Shown here piece by piece: positions 26,562 to 35,936 of a stretch of 64,000 nucleotides of DNA. The stretch comes from Streptomyces barringtoniae. GTDB lineage: Bacteria > Actinomycetota > Actinomycetes > Streptomycetales > Streptomycetaceae. The translations under genes and the position numbers were made by a program. The stretch's first letter is position 1; every line of letters starts with the position of its first letter. The stretch spans positions 124,001 through 188,000 of the forward strand of contig NZ_JAJHNP010000005.1 in NCBI RefSeq assembly GCF_020819595.1, in the 5' to 3' direction. The notes beneath the pieces are model-generated. The model had not been told where the DNA came from, did no database searches, and worked only from the letters and a program-made list of their open reading frames with translations.

Positions 26562-26906
26562 CTACGGCTTGAGCGGGTCGTGGCCCAGTGTCATCAGCCG
26601 GTGCCGGCGGCGGGTGTCCTCCGGCGCCGTCTCCGGCTCCGGCTCGTCCTCCATGTCGACCAGGTCCCCGACCGTGTCGACGACCTGGTGCATCACGCGG
26701 ACGTCGTCGTCGGTGAGATCGGTCCGGCGCTTCTGGAGGATGGCGAGGACATGCTGTCCGGTGTCCGTGCCCGCCTCTTCGGGCAGCGGCTCGGTCTCCT
26801 CGTCGGCGTCCCGGACCCGCAGCCAGGCCGCGAGCTCCGCCGAGGTCATGTTCACCAGGCGGTGGAAGTCCTCCCACAGCGCTTCGAGTTCGAGGGAGTC
26901 GGCCAT
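26562..26906 (-). CDS. DUF3140 protein
   Basis: A 114-aa acidic protein of family DUF3140 (LWEDFHRLVNMTSAELAAWL early, VLAILQKRRTDLTDDDV late). Relatives are annotated as DNA-binding by similarity only. ATG 26906 follows GGAAGGGAAG. It lies between Dps and the HhH protein in a tight operon. Confidence 0.78.
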   Translation of the reverse strand: MADSLELEALWEDFHRLVNMTSAELAAWLRVRDADEETEPLPEEAGTDTGQHVLAILQKRRTDLTDDDVRVMHQVVDTVGDLVDMEDEPEPETAPEDTRRRHRLMTLGHDPLKP

Positions 26907-26935
26907 GGCTCTTCCCTTCCGAGCGGGGTGTCGTG

Positions 26936-27427
26936 CTAGCTGGGGGCGGTCTCGCGCGGGTGGTTCTCGGCCTGGAACATCCAGCGCTGCTTCTCCAGGT
27001 CGGCGGTGACGGAGATCAGCAGGTCCTGCGTGACGGGGTCGGGCTCCGCCGTCGCCGCGATCCGTTCGCGCAGCCGGCCGACGACCGCTTCGAGCGCCGA
27101 CACCATCAGCTCCACGACCTCGGTGTCGCGCAGCCAGCCGTCCTTGGTGCCGGGCAGCGCGAAGGTCGCGGCGACGGTCTCGGGCCGGCCGTCCGGGGGC
27201 ACGCCCAGGGCGGCGGCGCGCTCGGCGACCGTGTCGGAGTGGGCACGGGCCGTCGCCACCACCTCGTCGAGCTGGAGGTGGATCGACCGGAACCGCGGGC
27301 CCACGATGTTCCAGTGCGCCTGCTTCCCGATCAGCGACAGACCGAGCAGGTCCACCAGGGTGTCCTGCAGGGCGGTCCCGGTGACGCCGAGCGCCTCCTC
27401 GGGCAGCGTGCTCCTCATCACCGTCAT
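26936..27427 (-). CDS. dps: Dps-family ferritin-like DNA-protection protein
   Basis: A 163-aa Dps/ferritin-like protein forming a dodecamer that oxidises and stores iron and coats DNA under stress. Ferroxidase ligands lie in KQAHWNIVG (H38) and FRSIHLQLDE (H50, D54). ATG 27427 follows GGAG. It is the first gene of a three-gene operon behind a candidate stress-sigma promoter. Confidence 0.9.
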   Translation of the reverse strand: MTVMRSTLPEEALGVTGTALQDTLVDLLGLSLIGKQAHWNIVGPRFRSIHLQLDEVVATARAHSDTVAERAAALGVPPDGRPETVAATFALPGTKDGWLRDTEVVELMVSALEAVVGRLRERIAATAEPDPVTQDLLISVTADLEKQRWMFQAENHPRETAPS

Positions 27428-27480
27428 GGTGTCTCCGTCCCCTTTCGTCGCTTGCGTACGGGTCGTGTCCGAAAGGGCGG

Positions 27481-27505
27481 GTGCCCAGCGCCCGGGTGAG
27501 CAAAC
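27481..27505 (-). promoter_or_regulatory. Candidate SigB-type stress promoter for dps operon
   Basis: On the minus strand GTTT (27505-27502) is separated by 15 bp from GGGCAC (27486-27481). This is one mismatch from the Streptomyces stress-sigma pattern G-N2-T-N14/16-GGGTAY. It lies 53 bp upstream of the Dps start. Confidence 0.4.
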
Positions 27506-27513
27506 AGGCCTGA

Positions 27514-28323
27514 TCAGCGGGGCAGTGACCGGTCCAGGAAGCGGATCACCTCGGCGAAGGCCTCCTTCCTGTCCGTCTCGTGGAACACCTCGTGCCGCGC
27601 TCCGGCGAAGATCCGCTCGGTCAGCTGTGAGCCGGCCAGCCGCTCCACGCCGGTCCGGCTGCCGGGCAGCGGCACCAGGCGGTCGTCGTCCCCGTGCAGC
27701 CACAGCATCGGCAGCGCGCCGATGTCACCGCCCCGGTCGACGGTCTCCAGAGTGCGTGCGAAGGCCTCCACCGTCGGCCGCTTCATCGGCCCGTGCCACA
27801 CCAGCGGATCGGCCGCGTAGGCGGCGCCGACGGCAGGGTCCCGGGAGAGCGCGGCCGGGCTCACCGGGGTGTCCGGGATCTCCGGCAGGGCCAGCAGCCG
27901 CCCGGGCAGCTCCCAGCCGCCGATCACCGGCCCGGACAGGACCAGCGCGCTCAGCTCGGCGCCGTACCGCTGGGCGTAGCGGGCGCAGATCAGCCCGCCC
28001 ATGGAGTGGCCTACCAGGACCGTCGGCAGGCCGGGGTGCGCGGCCCGGGCGAGGTCCGCCACCGCGTGCACATCGGTGACCACGTCCTCGAAGTCCTCGA
28101 TCAGCACCCGCTCCCCGGCCGACCTGCCGTGGCCGGCGTGATCGGGCCCGTACACGGCCGCCCCGTGCCCGGTCAGCACGGCGGCCAGCTCGTCGTACCG
28201 GCCCGCGTGCTCGCCGTATCCGTGCACCACCAGGGCCAGGTATCGCGGTGCCGGGTGCGGCCACTCACGTACGGCGAGCGGGCCGTGGGTGCCGTCCACC
28301 GTGTGCTCACGGACGTGGGGCAT
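27514..28323 (-). CDS. Monoacylglycerol lipase-like alpha/beta hydrolase
   Basis: A 269-aa serine hydrolase of the Hydrolase_4 type. HGYGEHAGRY and GHSMGG (nucleophile S108) are the monoacylglycerol lipase signatures, WLHGDDDRLVP carries the acid, and GARHEVFHE carries the His. ATG 28323 follows GGAGGAG. It has no leader peptide and is therefore cytosolic. It is divergent from the thiolase gene, and both may serve fatty-acid turnover. Confidence 0.9.
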   Translation of the reverse strand: MPHVREHTVDGTHGPLAVREWPHPAPRYLALVVHGYGEHAGRYDELAAVLTGHGAAVYGPDHAGHGRSAGERVLIEDFEDVVTDVHAVADLARAAHPGLPTVLVGHSMGGLICARYAQRYGAELSALVLSGPVIGGWELPGRLLALPEIPDTPVSPAALSRDPAVGAAYAADPLVWHGPMKRPTVEAFARTLETVDRGGDIGALPMLWLHGDDDRLVPLPGSRTGVERLAGSQLTERIFAGARHEVFHETDRKEAFAEVIRFLDRSLPR

Positions 28324-28385
28324 GTCTCCTCCGGGTGACGCGGTGAAGCTACGGGGGGATCTTCCCAGGGAGCCGGTCGGCGGTC

Positions 28386-28409
28386 TATAGTCTAAAACTA
28401 GCAGTGCTA
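28386..28409. promoter_or_regulatory. Thiolase promoter with 11-bp dyad
   Basis: A -10 TATAGT (28386-28391) is followed by the dyad TAGCA-G-TGCTA (28399-28409), which falls at the expected transcription start. The AT-rich stretch is unlike its surroundings. A TetR-type repressor of fatty-acid genes would fit; this is inferred. Confidence 0.45.
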
Positions 28410-28478
28410 ATTAAGTGTCCCCGTGTGGTCCGCCGATCGACAGTGCCGTCGATCGGTCGTAGGTCAGGAGTCGAAGCC

Positions 28479-29666
<1,188 letters not shown>

Positions 29667-29727
29667 CGCGCTTCCAACGGGGGGATCTGGTCAGTCGAGC
29701 CGTAGCTGGGAAACGGAGCAGAACTCC

Positions 29728-31242
29728 ATGGCAACCCTGTCCGTCGCCGCCATCCCCGCCGAGAACGCCCGGCGTCGCCCCGACAAGACCGCGCTGGTCG
29801 AGGGGGACCTGCGGCTGTCCTTCGCCGAGGTGTGGCGCAGGGCCCTGGCCCGGGCGGGCGCGCTCACCGCGCTCGGCGTACGACCGGGTGACCGGGTGGC
29901 GCTGATGGCCCCCAACACCGCCGAGTTCCCGGTCGCCTACTACGCGATCGCCGCGGCGGGCGGAGTGGTCGTCCCCGTCCACCTGCTGCTGTCGGCCGGC
30001 GAGGTCGAGCACGTGCTCAGGGACAGCGGGGCGACGCTGCTGCTCGTGCACCCGGCCCAGGCGGCGACCGGCCGGGCCGCCGCCGAGGCCACCGGCGTCC
30101 AAGTGGTCGTCCTGGGTGAGGAGTCCGACAAACTCGCCGCCGCCGCCGAGCCGCTGCCGTCGTACGTCACCCGCGCCGCCGACGACCCGGCGGTGATCTT
30201 CTACACGAGCGGGACGACCGGCGTGCCGAAGGGCGCCGTGCTCAGCCACTTCAACCTCGTGATGAACGCGACCGTCAACGCCTTCGACGCCAACGACATC
30301 CGCGCCGACGACATCGCCCTCGGCGCGCTGCCGCTGTTCCACGCCTTCGGGCAGACGGTGTCGCTCAACTCCACCTGGCGGGCGGGGGCCACGCTCGTGC
30401 TGCTGCCCCGCTTCGACGCGGCCCGCGCCATCGAACTGATGGTCAAGGAGGGGGTCAACACCTTCCATGGCGTGCCGACCATGTTCGTGGCCCTCGCCGC
30501 GGCCGCCTCGGACGCCGGCGCGCTGCCCGCCCTGCGCGTGTGCGTCTCCGGTGGGGCCTCGCTCCCGGTGGCCGTACTGGAGCGGTTCGAGGAGGCGTTC
30601 GGCGCGAAGATCTACGAGGGGTACGGTCTGTCGGAGACCTCGCCGACGGCCACCGTCAACCAGCCCGTGTTCGGCACCCGGGCCGGCACCATCGGCCACC
30701 CGCTGTGGGGCATCGACGTGGAGATCGCCCGCGCCGAGGTGGAGGGCCGCGTCGAGCTGCTGCCGCCCGGGGAGCTCGGCGAGGTCGTCATCCGCGGCCA
30801 CAACGTCTTCTCCGGCTACCTCGGCCGGCCCGAGGCCACCGCCGAGGCCCTGGTCGACGGCTGGTTCCGCACCGGCGACCTGGGCACCAAGGACGACCAG
30901 GGCTTCCTGCGGATCGTCGACCGCAAGAAGGACGTCATCATCCGCGGCGGCTACAACGTGTACCCGAGGGAGGTCGAGGAGGTGCTGATGCGGCACCCCG
31001 GCATCGCCCAGGTCGCGGTCATCGGCCTGCCCGACGAACTGCACGGCGAGGAGGTCTGCGCCGTCGTCGTACCGGCACCGGGCACCGCGCCCGACGCCGC
31101 CGGGATCACCGAGTGGTCGAAGGAGTACCTCGGCCGGCACAAGTACCCGCGGCGCGTGGAGTTCACGGACGCGATGCCGCTCGGGCCCAGCATGAAGGTG
31201 CTGAAGCGGGAACTCCGGGCGCAGTACGCGGAACAGTCATAG
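29728..31242 (+). CDS. Acyl-CoA ligase (AMP-forming)
   Basis: A 504-aa ANL-superfamily ligase. AMP-binding motif YTSGTTGVPKGA is near residue 158. GYGLSETSPT and GWFRTGDLGTKDDQGFL follow, and the C-terminal DRKKDVIIRGGYNVYP marks a free-standing fatty or aryl acyl-CoA synthetase. ATG 29728 follows a weak AACGGAG. With the thiolase it would activate and shorten an acyl chain. Substrate length is not readable from the sequence. Confidence 0.9.
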   Translation: MATLSVAAIPAENARRRPDKTALVEGDLRLSFAEVWRRALARAGALTALGVRPGDRVALMAPNTAEFPVAYYAIAAAGGVVVPVHLLLSAGEVEHVLRDSGATLLLVHPAQAATGRAAAEATGVQVVVLGEESDKLAAAAEPLPSYVTRAADDPAVIFYTSGTTGVPKGAVLSHFNLVMNATVNAFDANDIRADDIALGALPLFHAFGQTVSLNSTWRAGATLVLLPRFDAARAIELMVKEGVNTFHGVPTMFVALAAAASDAGALPALRVCVSGGASLPVAVLERFEEAFGAKIYEGYGLSETSPTATVNQPVFGTRAGTIGHPLWGIDVEIARAEVEGRVELLPPGELGEVVIRGHNVFSGYLGRPEATAEALVDGWFRTGDLGTKDDQGFLRIVDRKKDVIIRGGYNVYPREVEEVLMRHPGIAQVAVIGLPDELHGEEVCAVVVPAPGTAPDAAGITEWSKEYLGRHKYPRRVEFTDAMPLGPSMKVLKRELRAQYAEQS

Positions 31243-31360
31243 CGGGCGGAAGAGGCCGTGGTGAGGGGCGCGGTGGGAGTACGGCGGGGGCACGGCGGGG
31301 GTCAACTGGCGAGACGGTCCTTACGCCGGAGGCTTGTCCGGACATAGCATCGGTCCCCGC

Positions 31361-32134
31361 ATGAACACGATGACGCTCTGGCACATGTCCGGCTGGGGGT
31401 TCGCGGCGCTCGCCTTCGCGGCCCTGCTCGTCGGCTTCTCCAAGACCGCGGTGAGCGGGGCCAACACGGTCAGCCTCGCGATCTTCGCCGCGGTCCTGCC
31501 CGCCCGCGCCTCCACCGGGGTCCTGCTGCCCGTCCTGATCGCCGGTGACGTGCTCGCCGTCCTCACCTACCGGCGGCACGCCCACTGGCCCACCCTGTGG
31601 CGGCTGTTCCCGGCCGTCGCGGCCGGCGTGGTGGTCGGCACGCTGTTCCTGATGTGGGCCGACGACGGGATCGTACGGACCTCGATCGGCGCGATCCTGC
31701 TGCTGATGGCGGGGGTGACGGTGTGGCGGCGGCGCACGGCGGACGCCGGGCAGGCACCGGAGCAGGTCACCTCACGCGCGGGCCGCGCCAAAGCCCGCTC
31801 CTACGGCGTGCTCGGCGGGTTCACCACGATGGTCGCCAACGCGGGCGGCCCGGTGATGTCGATGTACCTGCTGTCCGCCGGCTTCCGGAAGCTGGGCTTC
31901 CTCGGTACCTCCGCCTTCTTCTTCCTCATCGTGAACGTCTCCAAGGTGCCGTTCAGCGCGGGCCTCGGCCTGATCGACGGGCGCTCGCTGCTCCTTGACG
32001 CGGCGCTCGCGGTGTTCGTCGTGCCCGGTGCGTTGTTCGGCAAGTGGGCTGTGAACAGGATCAACCAGCGACTCTTCGAACAACTCGTGATCGCGGCGAC
32101 GATCGTGGGCGGAGTGCAACTGCTACTGCGCTAG
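31361..32134 (+). CDS. TauE/SafE-family membrane exporter
   Basis: A 257-aa protein with about eight membrane helices. GFSKTAVSGANTVSLAIFA and GFTTMVANAGGPVMSMYLL are the two repeated TauE/SafE signatures. Members export sulfite, sulfonates or similar anions. ATG 31361 is chosen over a TTG upstream. Its 3' end overlaps the convergent HAD gene by 12 bp. Confidence 0.88.
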   Translation: MNTMTLWHMSGWGFAALAFAALLVGFSKTAVSGANTVSLAIFAAVLPARASTGVLLPVLIAGDVLAVLTYRRHAHWPTLWRLFPAVAAGVVVGTLFLMWADDGIVRTSIGAILLLMAGVTVWRRRTADAGQAPEQVTSRAGRAKARSYGVLGGFTTMVANAGGPVMSMYLLSAGFRKLGFLGTSAFFFLIVNVSKVPFSAGLGLIDGRSLLLDAALAVFVVPGALFGKWAVNRINQRLFEQLVIAATIVGGVQLLLR

Positions 32135-32902
32135 CCCCAGCAGCGCCGGGAGGTCCGCGAAAGAGTCCAGCACGTGGTCCGGTGTACCGCTCGCGCCTTC
32201 CAGCGTCTCCTGCTGGAACTTCCCCGTCCGCACCAGCACCCCGGTGAGCCCGGCCCGTTGCGCCGCGAGCACGTCCGACTCCACGTCGTCCCCCACCATC
32301 AGCGCGTGTTCGGCGTCCACCCCCAGCCGGGCCAGCGCCGCCTCGAAGAACGCCCGGGACGGCTTGCCCGTGACCTCCGCCTCTGTGTGCGCGGCCTTCT
32401 CCAGCCCGAGCAGAAAGGCACCGGAGTCCAGCTGCAGCCCGGCGTCGGTCCGCCAGTACAGGTTCCGGTGCATGGCGACCAGCCGCGCACCCCGCTGGAG
32501 AAACCCGAACGCCCGGTTGAGCGTGGCGTAGTCCAGCTCCGGCCCGGCACCGCCGAACACGACCACCTCGGGATCGTCGTCCACCAGGGTGACATCGCCC
32601 AGGTCCTCCGCGACGTCCCCGCTGTTGACCAGCGCGCAGCGGGCGCCGGGGAAGTGTTCGGCGAGGTGGGCGGCGGTGACGGCGGGCGCGGTGAGGACGT
32701 CCTCGGCACGCACGTCGAAACCGGCGCCGCTCAGCGTCTCGGCGATCGACGCCCGGGTACGGGACGTCGTGTTGGTCACCAGCACCACGCCGAGCCCCGC
32801 AGCGCGGATCGCGCGCAGGGCCTCCACCGCGCCCGGCAGCGGTTTCCAGGAGACGGTGAGAACACCGTCGATATCGATCAGCACGGCACGCACGGAATCC
32901 AT
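32123..32902 (-). CDS. HAD-IIA phosphatase (NagD/HDHD2-like)
   Basis: A 259-aa HAD hydrolase with motif I DIDGVLTVSWKPLPGA, motif II NTTSRTR and motif IV VGDDVESDVLAAQRAG. Likely a sugar- or nucleotide-phosphate phosphatase. Four ATG codons lie in a 9-bp tandem repeat (32929, 32920, 32911, 32902). I take the last because family similarity begins there, but TACGGT at 32943-32938 lies 8 bp before ATG 32929, so a leaderless start giving three extra Met-Glu-Val units is equally possible. Confidence 0.85.
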   Translation of the reverse strand: MDSVRAVLIDIDGVLTVSWKPLPGAVEALRAIRAAGLGVVLVTNTTSRTRASIAETLSGAGFDVRAEDVLTAPAVTAAHLAEHFPGARCALVNSGDVAEDLGDVTLVDDDPEVVVFGGAGPELDYATLNRAFGFLQRGARLVAMHRNLYWRTDAGLQLDSGAFLLGLEKAAHTEAEVTGKPSRAFFEAALARLGVDAEHALMVGDDVESDVLAAQRAGLTGVLVRTGKFQQETLEGASGTPDHVLDSFADLPALLGLAQ

Positions 32903-32936
32903 GACCTCCATGACCTCCATGACCTCCATGACCGAA
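32901..32936. repeat. 9-bp tandem repeat over the HAD start codon
   Basis: On the plus strand ATGACCTCC occurs four times in succession, the last copy imperfect. On the minus strand each unit reads ATGGAGGTC, that is, a start codon plus a GGAGGT ribosome-site sequence. It spans the alternative starts of the HAD gene. Confidence 0.85.
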
Positions 32937-32991
32937 GACCGTAGCGACCCGCCCGGCGGACCGTCCGGTACCACCTCGTACCCTCACCCCT

Positions 32992-33738
32992 ATGCCCGCG
33001 CACGTCCTGATCCTCGGCGGCACCACCGAGGCCCGTCGCCTCGCCGCCGACCTCGCCGCCCGCACCGGCGTCCGGGTGACCACGTCGCTCGCCGGCCGAG
33101 TCGCGCGGCCGGGAGCGGTGGCGGGCGAGGTACGGATCGGCGGCTTCGGCGGTGCGCAGGGCCTGGCCGACTGGCTGCGCGCGCAGCATGTGGACGCCCT
33201 GGTCGACGCCACCCACCCCTTCGCCGAGGCGATCACGGCCAACGCGGCGCACGCGGCGGCGGCCACGGAAGTTCCCTCGGTAGTCCTGCGCCGCCCCGGT
33301 TGGCGGCCGGGCCGAGGCGACCGCTGGTACGACGTCCCGTCCCTGGCAGGGGCCGCCGAAGTGCTGCCCGGCCTCGGCCGCCGCGTCTTCCTGAGCACCG
33401 GACGCCTGGGCCTCGCCGCATTCGCCCACCTGACGGACCTGCGCTTCGTCGTACGGTCGGTCGACCCGCCCGAGCCGCCCATGCCGCCGGACACCGAACT
33501 GGTCCTCGCCCGCGGCCCGTTCACCGTCGCCGACGAGACGGAGCTGCTGAGCGCCCACCGCATCGAGGTGCTGGTGACCAAGGACAGCGGCGGGCAGGCC
33601 ACGGCCGCGAAACTGACGGCGGCGCGGGAACTCGGCCTGCCCGTGGTCGTCGTGCGGCGCCCCCCGCTCCCGCAGGGCGTGGCGGCGGTCCCCGATGTGG
33701 CGGGCGTACTGGAGTGGCTCGGGTTCAGCCCGGCGTGA
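32992..33738 (+). CDS. cobK: Precorrin-6A/cobalt-precorrin-6A reductase
   Basis: A 248-aa NADPH-dependent reductase of the corrin ring in cobalamin biosynthesis. LILGGTTEARRLAADLAA is the N-terminal CobK/CbiJ signature, VDATHPFAEAIT the mid motif, and LVTKDSGGQATAAKL the C-terminal motif. TACCCT lies exactly 7 bp before the ATG with no Shine-Dalgarno, suggesting a leaderless message. Its 3' end overlaps the next convergent gene by 14 bp. Confidence 0.92.
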   Translation: MPAHVLILGGTTEARRLAADLAARTGVRVTTSLAGRVARPGAVAGEVRIGGFGGAQGLADWLRAQHVDALVDATHPFAEAITANAAHAAAATEVPSVVLRRPGWRPGRGDRWYDVPSLAGAAEVLPGLGRRVFLSTGRLGLAAFAHLTDLRFVVRSVDPPEPPMPPDTELVLARGPFTVADETELLSAHRIEVLVTKDSGGQATAAKLTAARELGLPVVVVRRPPLPQGVAAVPDVAGVLEWLGFSPA

Positions 33739-34219
33739 GGACCGACGCCCGGATCCGGTCGACGGCGCGCAGCACCTCGTCCCGGTTCTTGGCGGACTTG
33801 ACCCAGGCCGGCAGCCTGGCCACCAGGGTCATCTTCTGCCCGGTGTCGTACCAGTCGGCGCGCTCGCGCAGCGCGGCGCCGGTATGACGCCGGATCAGAT
33901 CGAGGTGTCGCAGGTCGTAGGCCCACAGCCAGCCGTGTCGGGTCTCCCGCTGGAGCCACAGGCGGGCACCGAAGTAGGGATCCTCGGCGGGTCCCCTCGA
34001 CCCCGCCCACAAGCCGACGCCCCGGCCCGTCCAGGTCCGGGACAGACCGCACGACCGGCAGACCAGTCGCCGGGGCGCGAAGAGCAGTCGCCCTCCGGGG
34101 TGCGGCTGCCGCTGGACGCGGGCGATGCGGTCGCAGCGCGGGCAGCGGACCAGGATCGAGTCCAGGAAGTCGTACTCCGTACTGCGCGGATCGCGGAAAC
34201 GGACGGGAGAGCCGGACAT
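33725..34219 (-). CDS. Zinc-ribbon protein of unknown function
   Basis: A 164-aa soluble protein. Two CxxC pairs (VRCPRCDR and LVCRSCGL) form a zinc ribbon near residues 25-60. The rest has conserved aromatic residues (GARLWLQRETRHGWLWAY) and a helical end. It is probably a conserved actinomycete protein; DNA, RNA or protein binding are all possible. ATG 34219 has CATACT 6 bp upstream and no ribosome site, as expected of a leaderless message. Confidence 0.75.
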   Translation of the reverse strand: MSGSPVRFRDPRSTEYDFLDSILVRCPRCDRIARVQRQPHPGGRLLFAPRRLVCRSCGLSRTWTGRGVGLWAGSRGPAEDPYFGARLWLQRETRHGWLWAYDLRHLDLIRRHTGAALRERADWYDTGQKMTLVARLPAWVKSAKNRDEVLRAVDRIRASVLTPG

Positions 34220-34304
34220 GGCCCGAGTATGACCGGCGCCCGGCGTCCGGCTCACCCGGTTTTCGAACCCCTGCCACCGTTTCCCCGGCCGGGGTCCGGC
34301 GCAG

Positions 34305-35078
34305 CTACTGGTCGCCGGGGTTTCTGCGCAGCAGATACGTGTCCATGATCCAGCCCTTGCGCTCACGTGCCTCGGCCCGCATCCGCTCGATGCGCGGACC
34401 GGTCTCGGCGATCGGTCCGGAAGCCAGGAGCTCGTCCGGAGTGCCGAGGTACGCGCCCCAGTAGATGTCGATGTCCTCCTCGGCGTACTTCCGGAAGGCC
34501 TGGTGCGCGTCCAGCATCACGACGACGTCGTCCACGCCCTCGGGGAACCCCTCGGCCAGCCGCCGCCCGGTGGTGATCTGCACCGGCCGGGCCACCCGGT
34601 TCAGGCCCGTGCGGTGCCGGGCGACCAGGGCGGAGACGCTGCTGATGCCGGGTATCACGTCGTACTCGAACGCGACCGCGCCGCGCTCCAGCACCTCCTG
34701 CAGAATCCCGAGCGTGCTGTCGTACAACGCCGGATCGCCCCACACCAGGAAGGCGCCGGTGCCGTCCTCGCCCAGCTCCTCGGCTATCAGCCGCTCGTAG
34801 ATCCCGGCGCGGGCGCTGCGCCAGTCCTCCACCGCCGGCGAGTACGCCGACCCGCCCGCCTTCCGGTCCCGCTCCGGGTCACGGGCCTCCACCAACCGGT
34901 ACGACCCCTCGGGCAGATGCGCGTCCAGCATGTCCCGGCGGAGCTGGGTGAGATCGCTCTTCACCTCGCCCTTGTCGAGCAGGAAGAACACGTCCGTGCT
35001 CCGCAGCGCCTTGACCGCCTGCAGGGTCAGCTGGTCGGGGTCGCCCGCGCCGATACCGATGACATGAATCTTTCGCAC
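34305..35078 (-). CDS. cobF: Precorrin-6A synthase (deacetylating)
   Basis: A 257-aa SAM-dependent C-1 methyltransferase of aerobic cobalamin synthesis, which also releases acetate. VIGIGAGDPDQLTLQAV is the tetrapyrrole methylase N-terminus, GDPALYDSTLGILQEV the GDP motif, and VIPGISSVSALVARH the substrate loop. GTG 35078 is chosen; ATG 35096 is an alternative. It lies near cobK, but the other cob genes are not in this window. Confidence 0.92.
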   Translation of the reverse strand: MRKIHVIGIGAGDPDQLTLQAVKALRSTDVFFLLDKGEVKSDLTQLRRDMLDAHLPEGSYRLVEARDPERDRKAGGSAYSPAVEDWRSARAGIYERLIAEELGEDGTGAFLVWGDPALYDSTLGILQEVLERGAVAFEYDVIPGISSVSALVARHRTGLNRVARPVQITTGRRLAEGFPEGVDDVVVMLDAHQAFRKYAEEDIDIYWGAYLGTPDELLASGPIAETGPRIERMRAEARERKGWIMDTYLLRRNPGDQ

Positions 35079-35122
35079 GCCCCGAGTCTGCCGCATGCCA
35101 CTGACAGTGGGAGACGGGCCTG

Positions 35123-35635
35123 TCAGGAAAGGAGCCGGGGCGCCTCCTCCCCGGCGTCCACCGGCCGCTCCCGGGCCCCGCTCTCCACCCGCCCCGCCAG
35201 CTCCCGCGCCCACCGGGTGAGCCCGGCGAGATCGATCCCGTACGGCCGGTCCTCGCCCTGCTCGGTCTCCCATTCCGCGAGCGCACCCGCGCCCCGCCGC
35301 AGCAGCCGGGCCCCGCCGACGGCGTTCCCGCGCGCCGCGTGGGTGAGGCCCACCGCCAGCTGGGCGAGCCCCCGCCACAGCGAGCGCTCCTCCTCGGGCC
35401 CCGACTTCCAGGCGTCCTCGAACACCTCGTGCGCGTGGAACGGCTTCCCGGCGTCCAGCAGCGCCTGCGCCTCGGCGACCGTCTCCTGCGGCCGCCGCAC
35501 GACCCCCTCCGGCTGCCGGGGGACGCCCTCCGTGCCGTAGGGCAACGGCCGGCCGAGTCCGTCCCGGGGCCGCGCACTGCGCGCCCGCCCCTCCGGGTCC
35601 CGGTCCCTGGCATCCGATGCGCCCGCGTTCGTCAT
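35123..35635 (-). CDS. DUF309 protein
   Basis: A 170-aa protein whose C-terminal half is a DUF309 helical domain (FHAHEVFEDAWK motif, then LWRGLAQLAVGLTHAARGN). The His/Glu pattern resembles a small metal or ligand site; function is unknown. The N-terminal 55 residues are charged and disordered. GACAAT lies 7 bp before ATG 35635, with no ribosome site. Confidence 0.8.
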   Translation of the reverse strand: MTNAGASDARDRDPEGRARSARPRDGLGRPLPYGTEGVPRQPEGVVRRPQETVAEAQALLDAGKPFHAHEVFEDAWKSGPEEERSLWRGLAQLAVGLTHAARGNAVGGARLLRRGAGALAEWETEQGEDRPYGIDLAGLTRWARELAGRVESGARERPVDAGEEAPRLLS

Positions 35636-35693
35636 GCAACCGATTGTCCCCGGCTCACCCCCGGCCCTCTTCGGCCCACCCCCGAAGGTGGGG

Positions 35694-35699
35694 TAAAGT
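35694..35699 (+). promoter_or_regulatory. -10 element of tRNA-Pro copy 2
   Basis: TAAAGT ends 41 bp before the mature tRNA, nearly the same distance as in copy 3 (42 bp). Confidence 0.5.
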
Positions 35700-35740
35700 G
35701 CTGTTCGCGCGATCACGCGGGACACCGCGAGTGAGCGCAA

Positions 35741-35814
<74 letters not shown>

Positions 35815-35833
35815 CTTGCGAGAGTCGTGGGTC

Positions 35834-35867
35834 AGGGGTGGTGTCGGAGCAGTCCGGCACCACCCCT
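35834..35867 (+). terminator. Hairpin after tRNA-Pro copy 2
   Basis: AGGGGTGGTG (35834-35843) pairs perfectly with CACCACCCCT (35858-35867), with inner CGG/CCG. It lies 20 bp after the tRNA. Confidence 0.65.
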
Positions 35868-35936
35868 GGTCGTGTTCGGGCACCGGATCGCCCGGTGGTC
35901 AGGGCGATCACCGCGCCGGCCAGGGAGCAGCCGCCG

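Noticed and set aside
32937..33000. Cobalamin riboswitch before cobK
   Set aside because: Only about 60 bp separate the divergent genes and the -10 abuts the start codon, so there is no room for the roughly 200-nt element.
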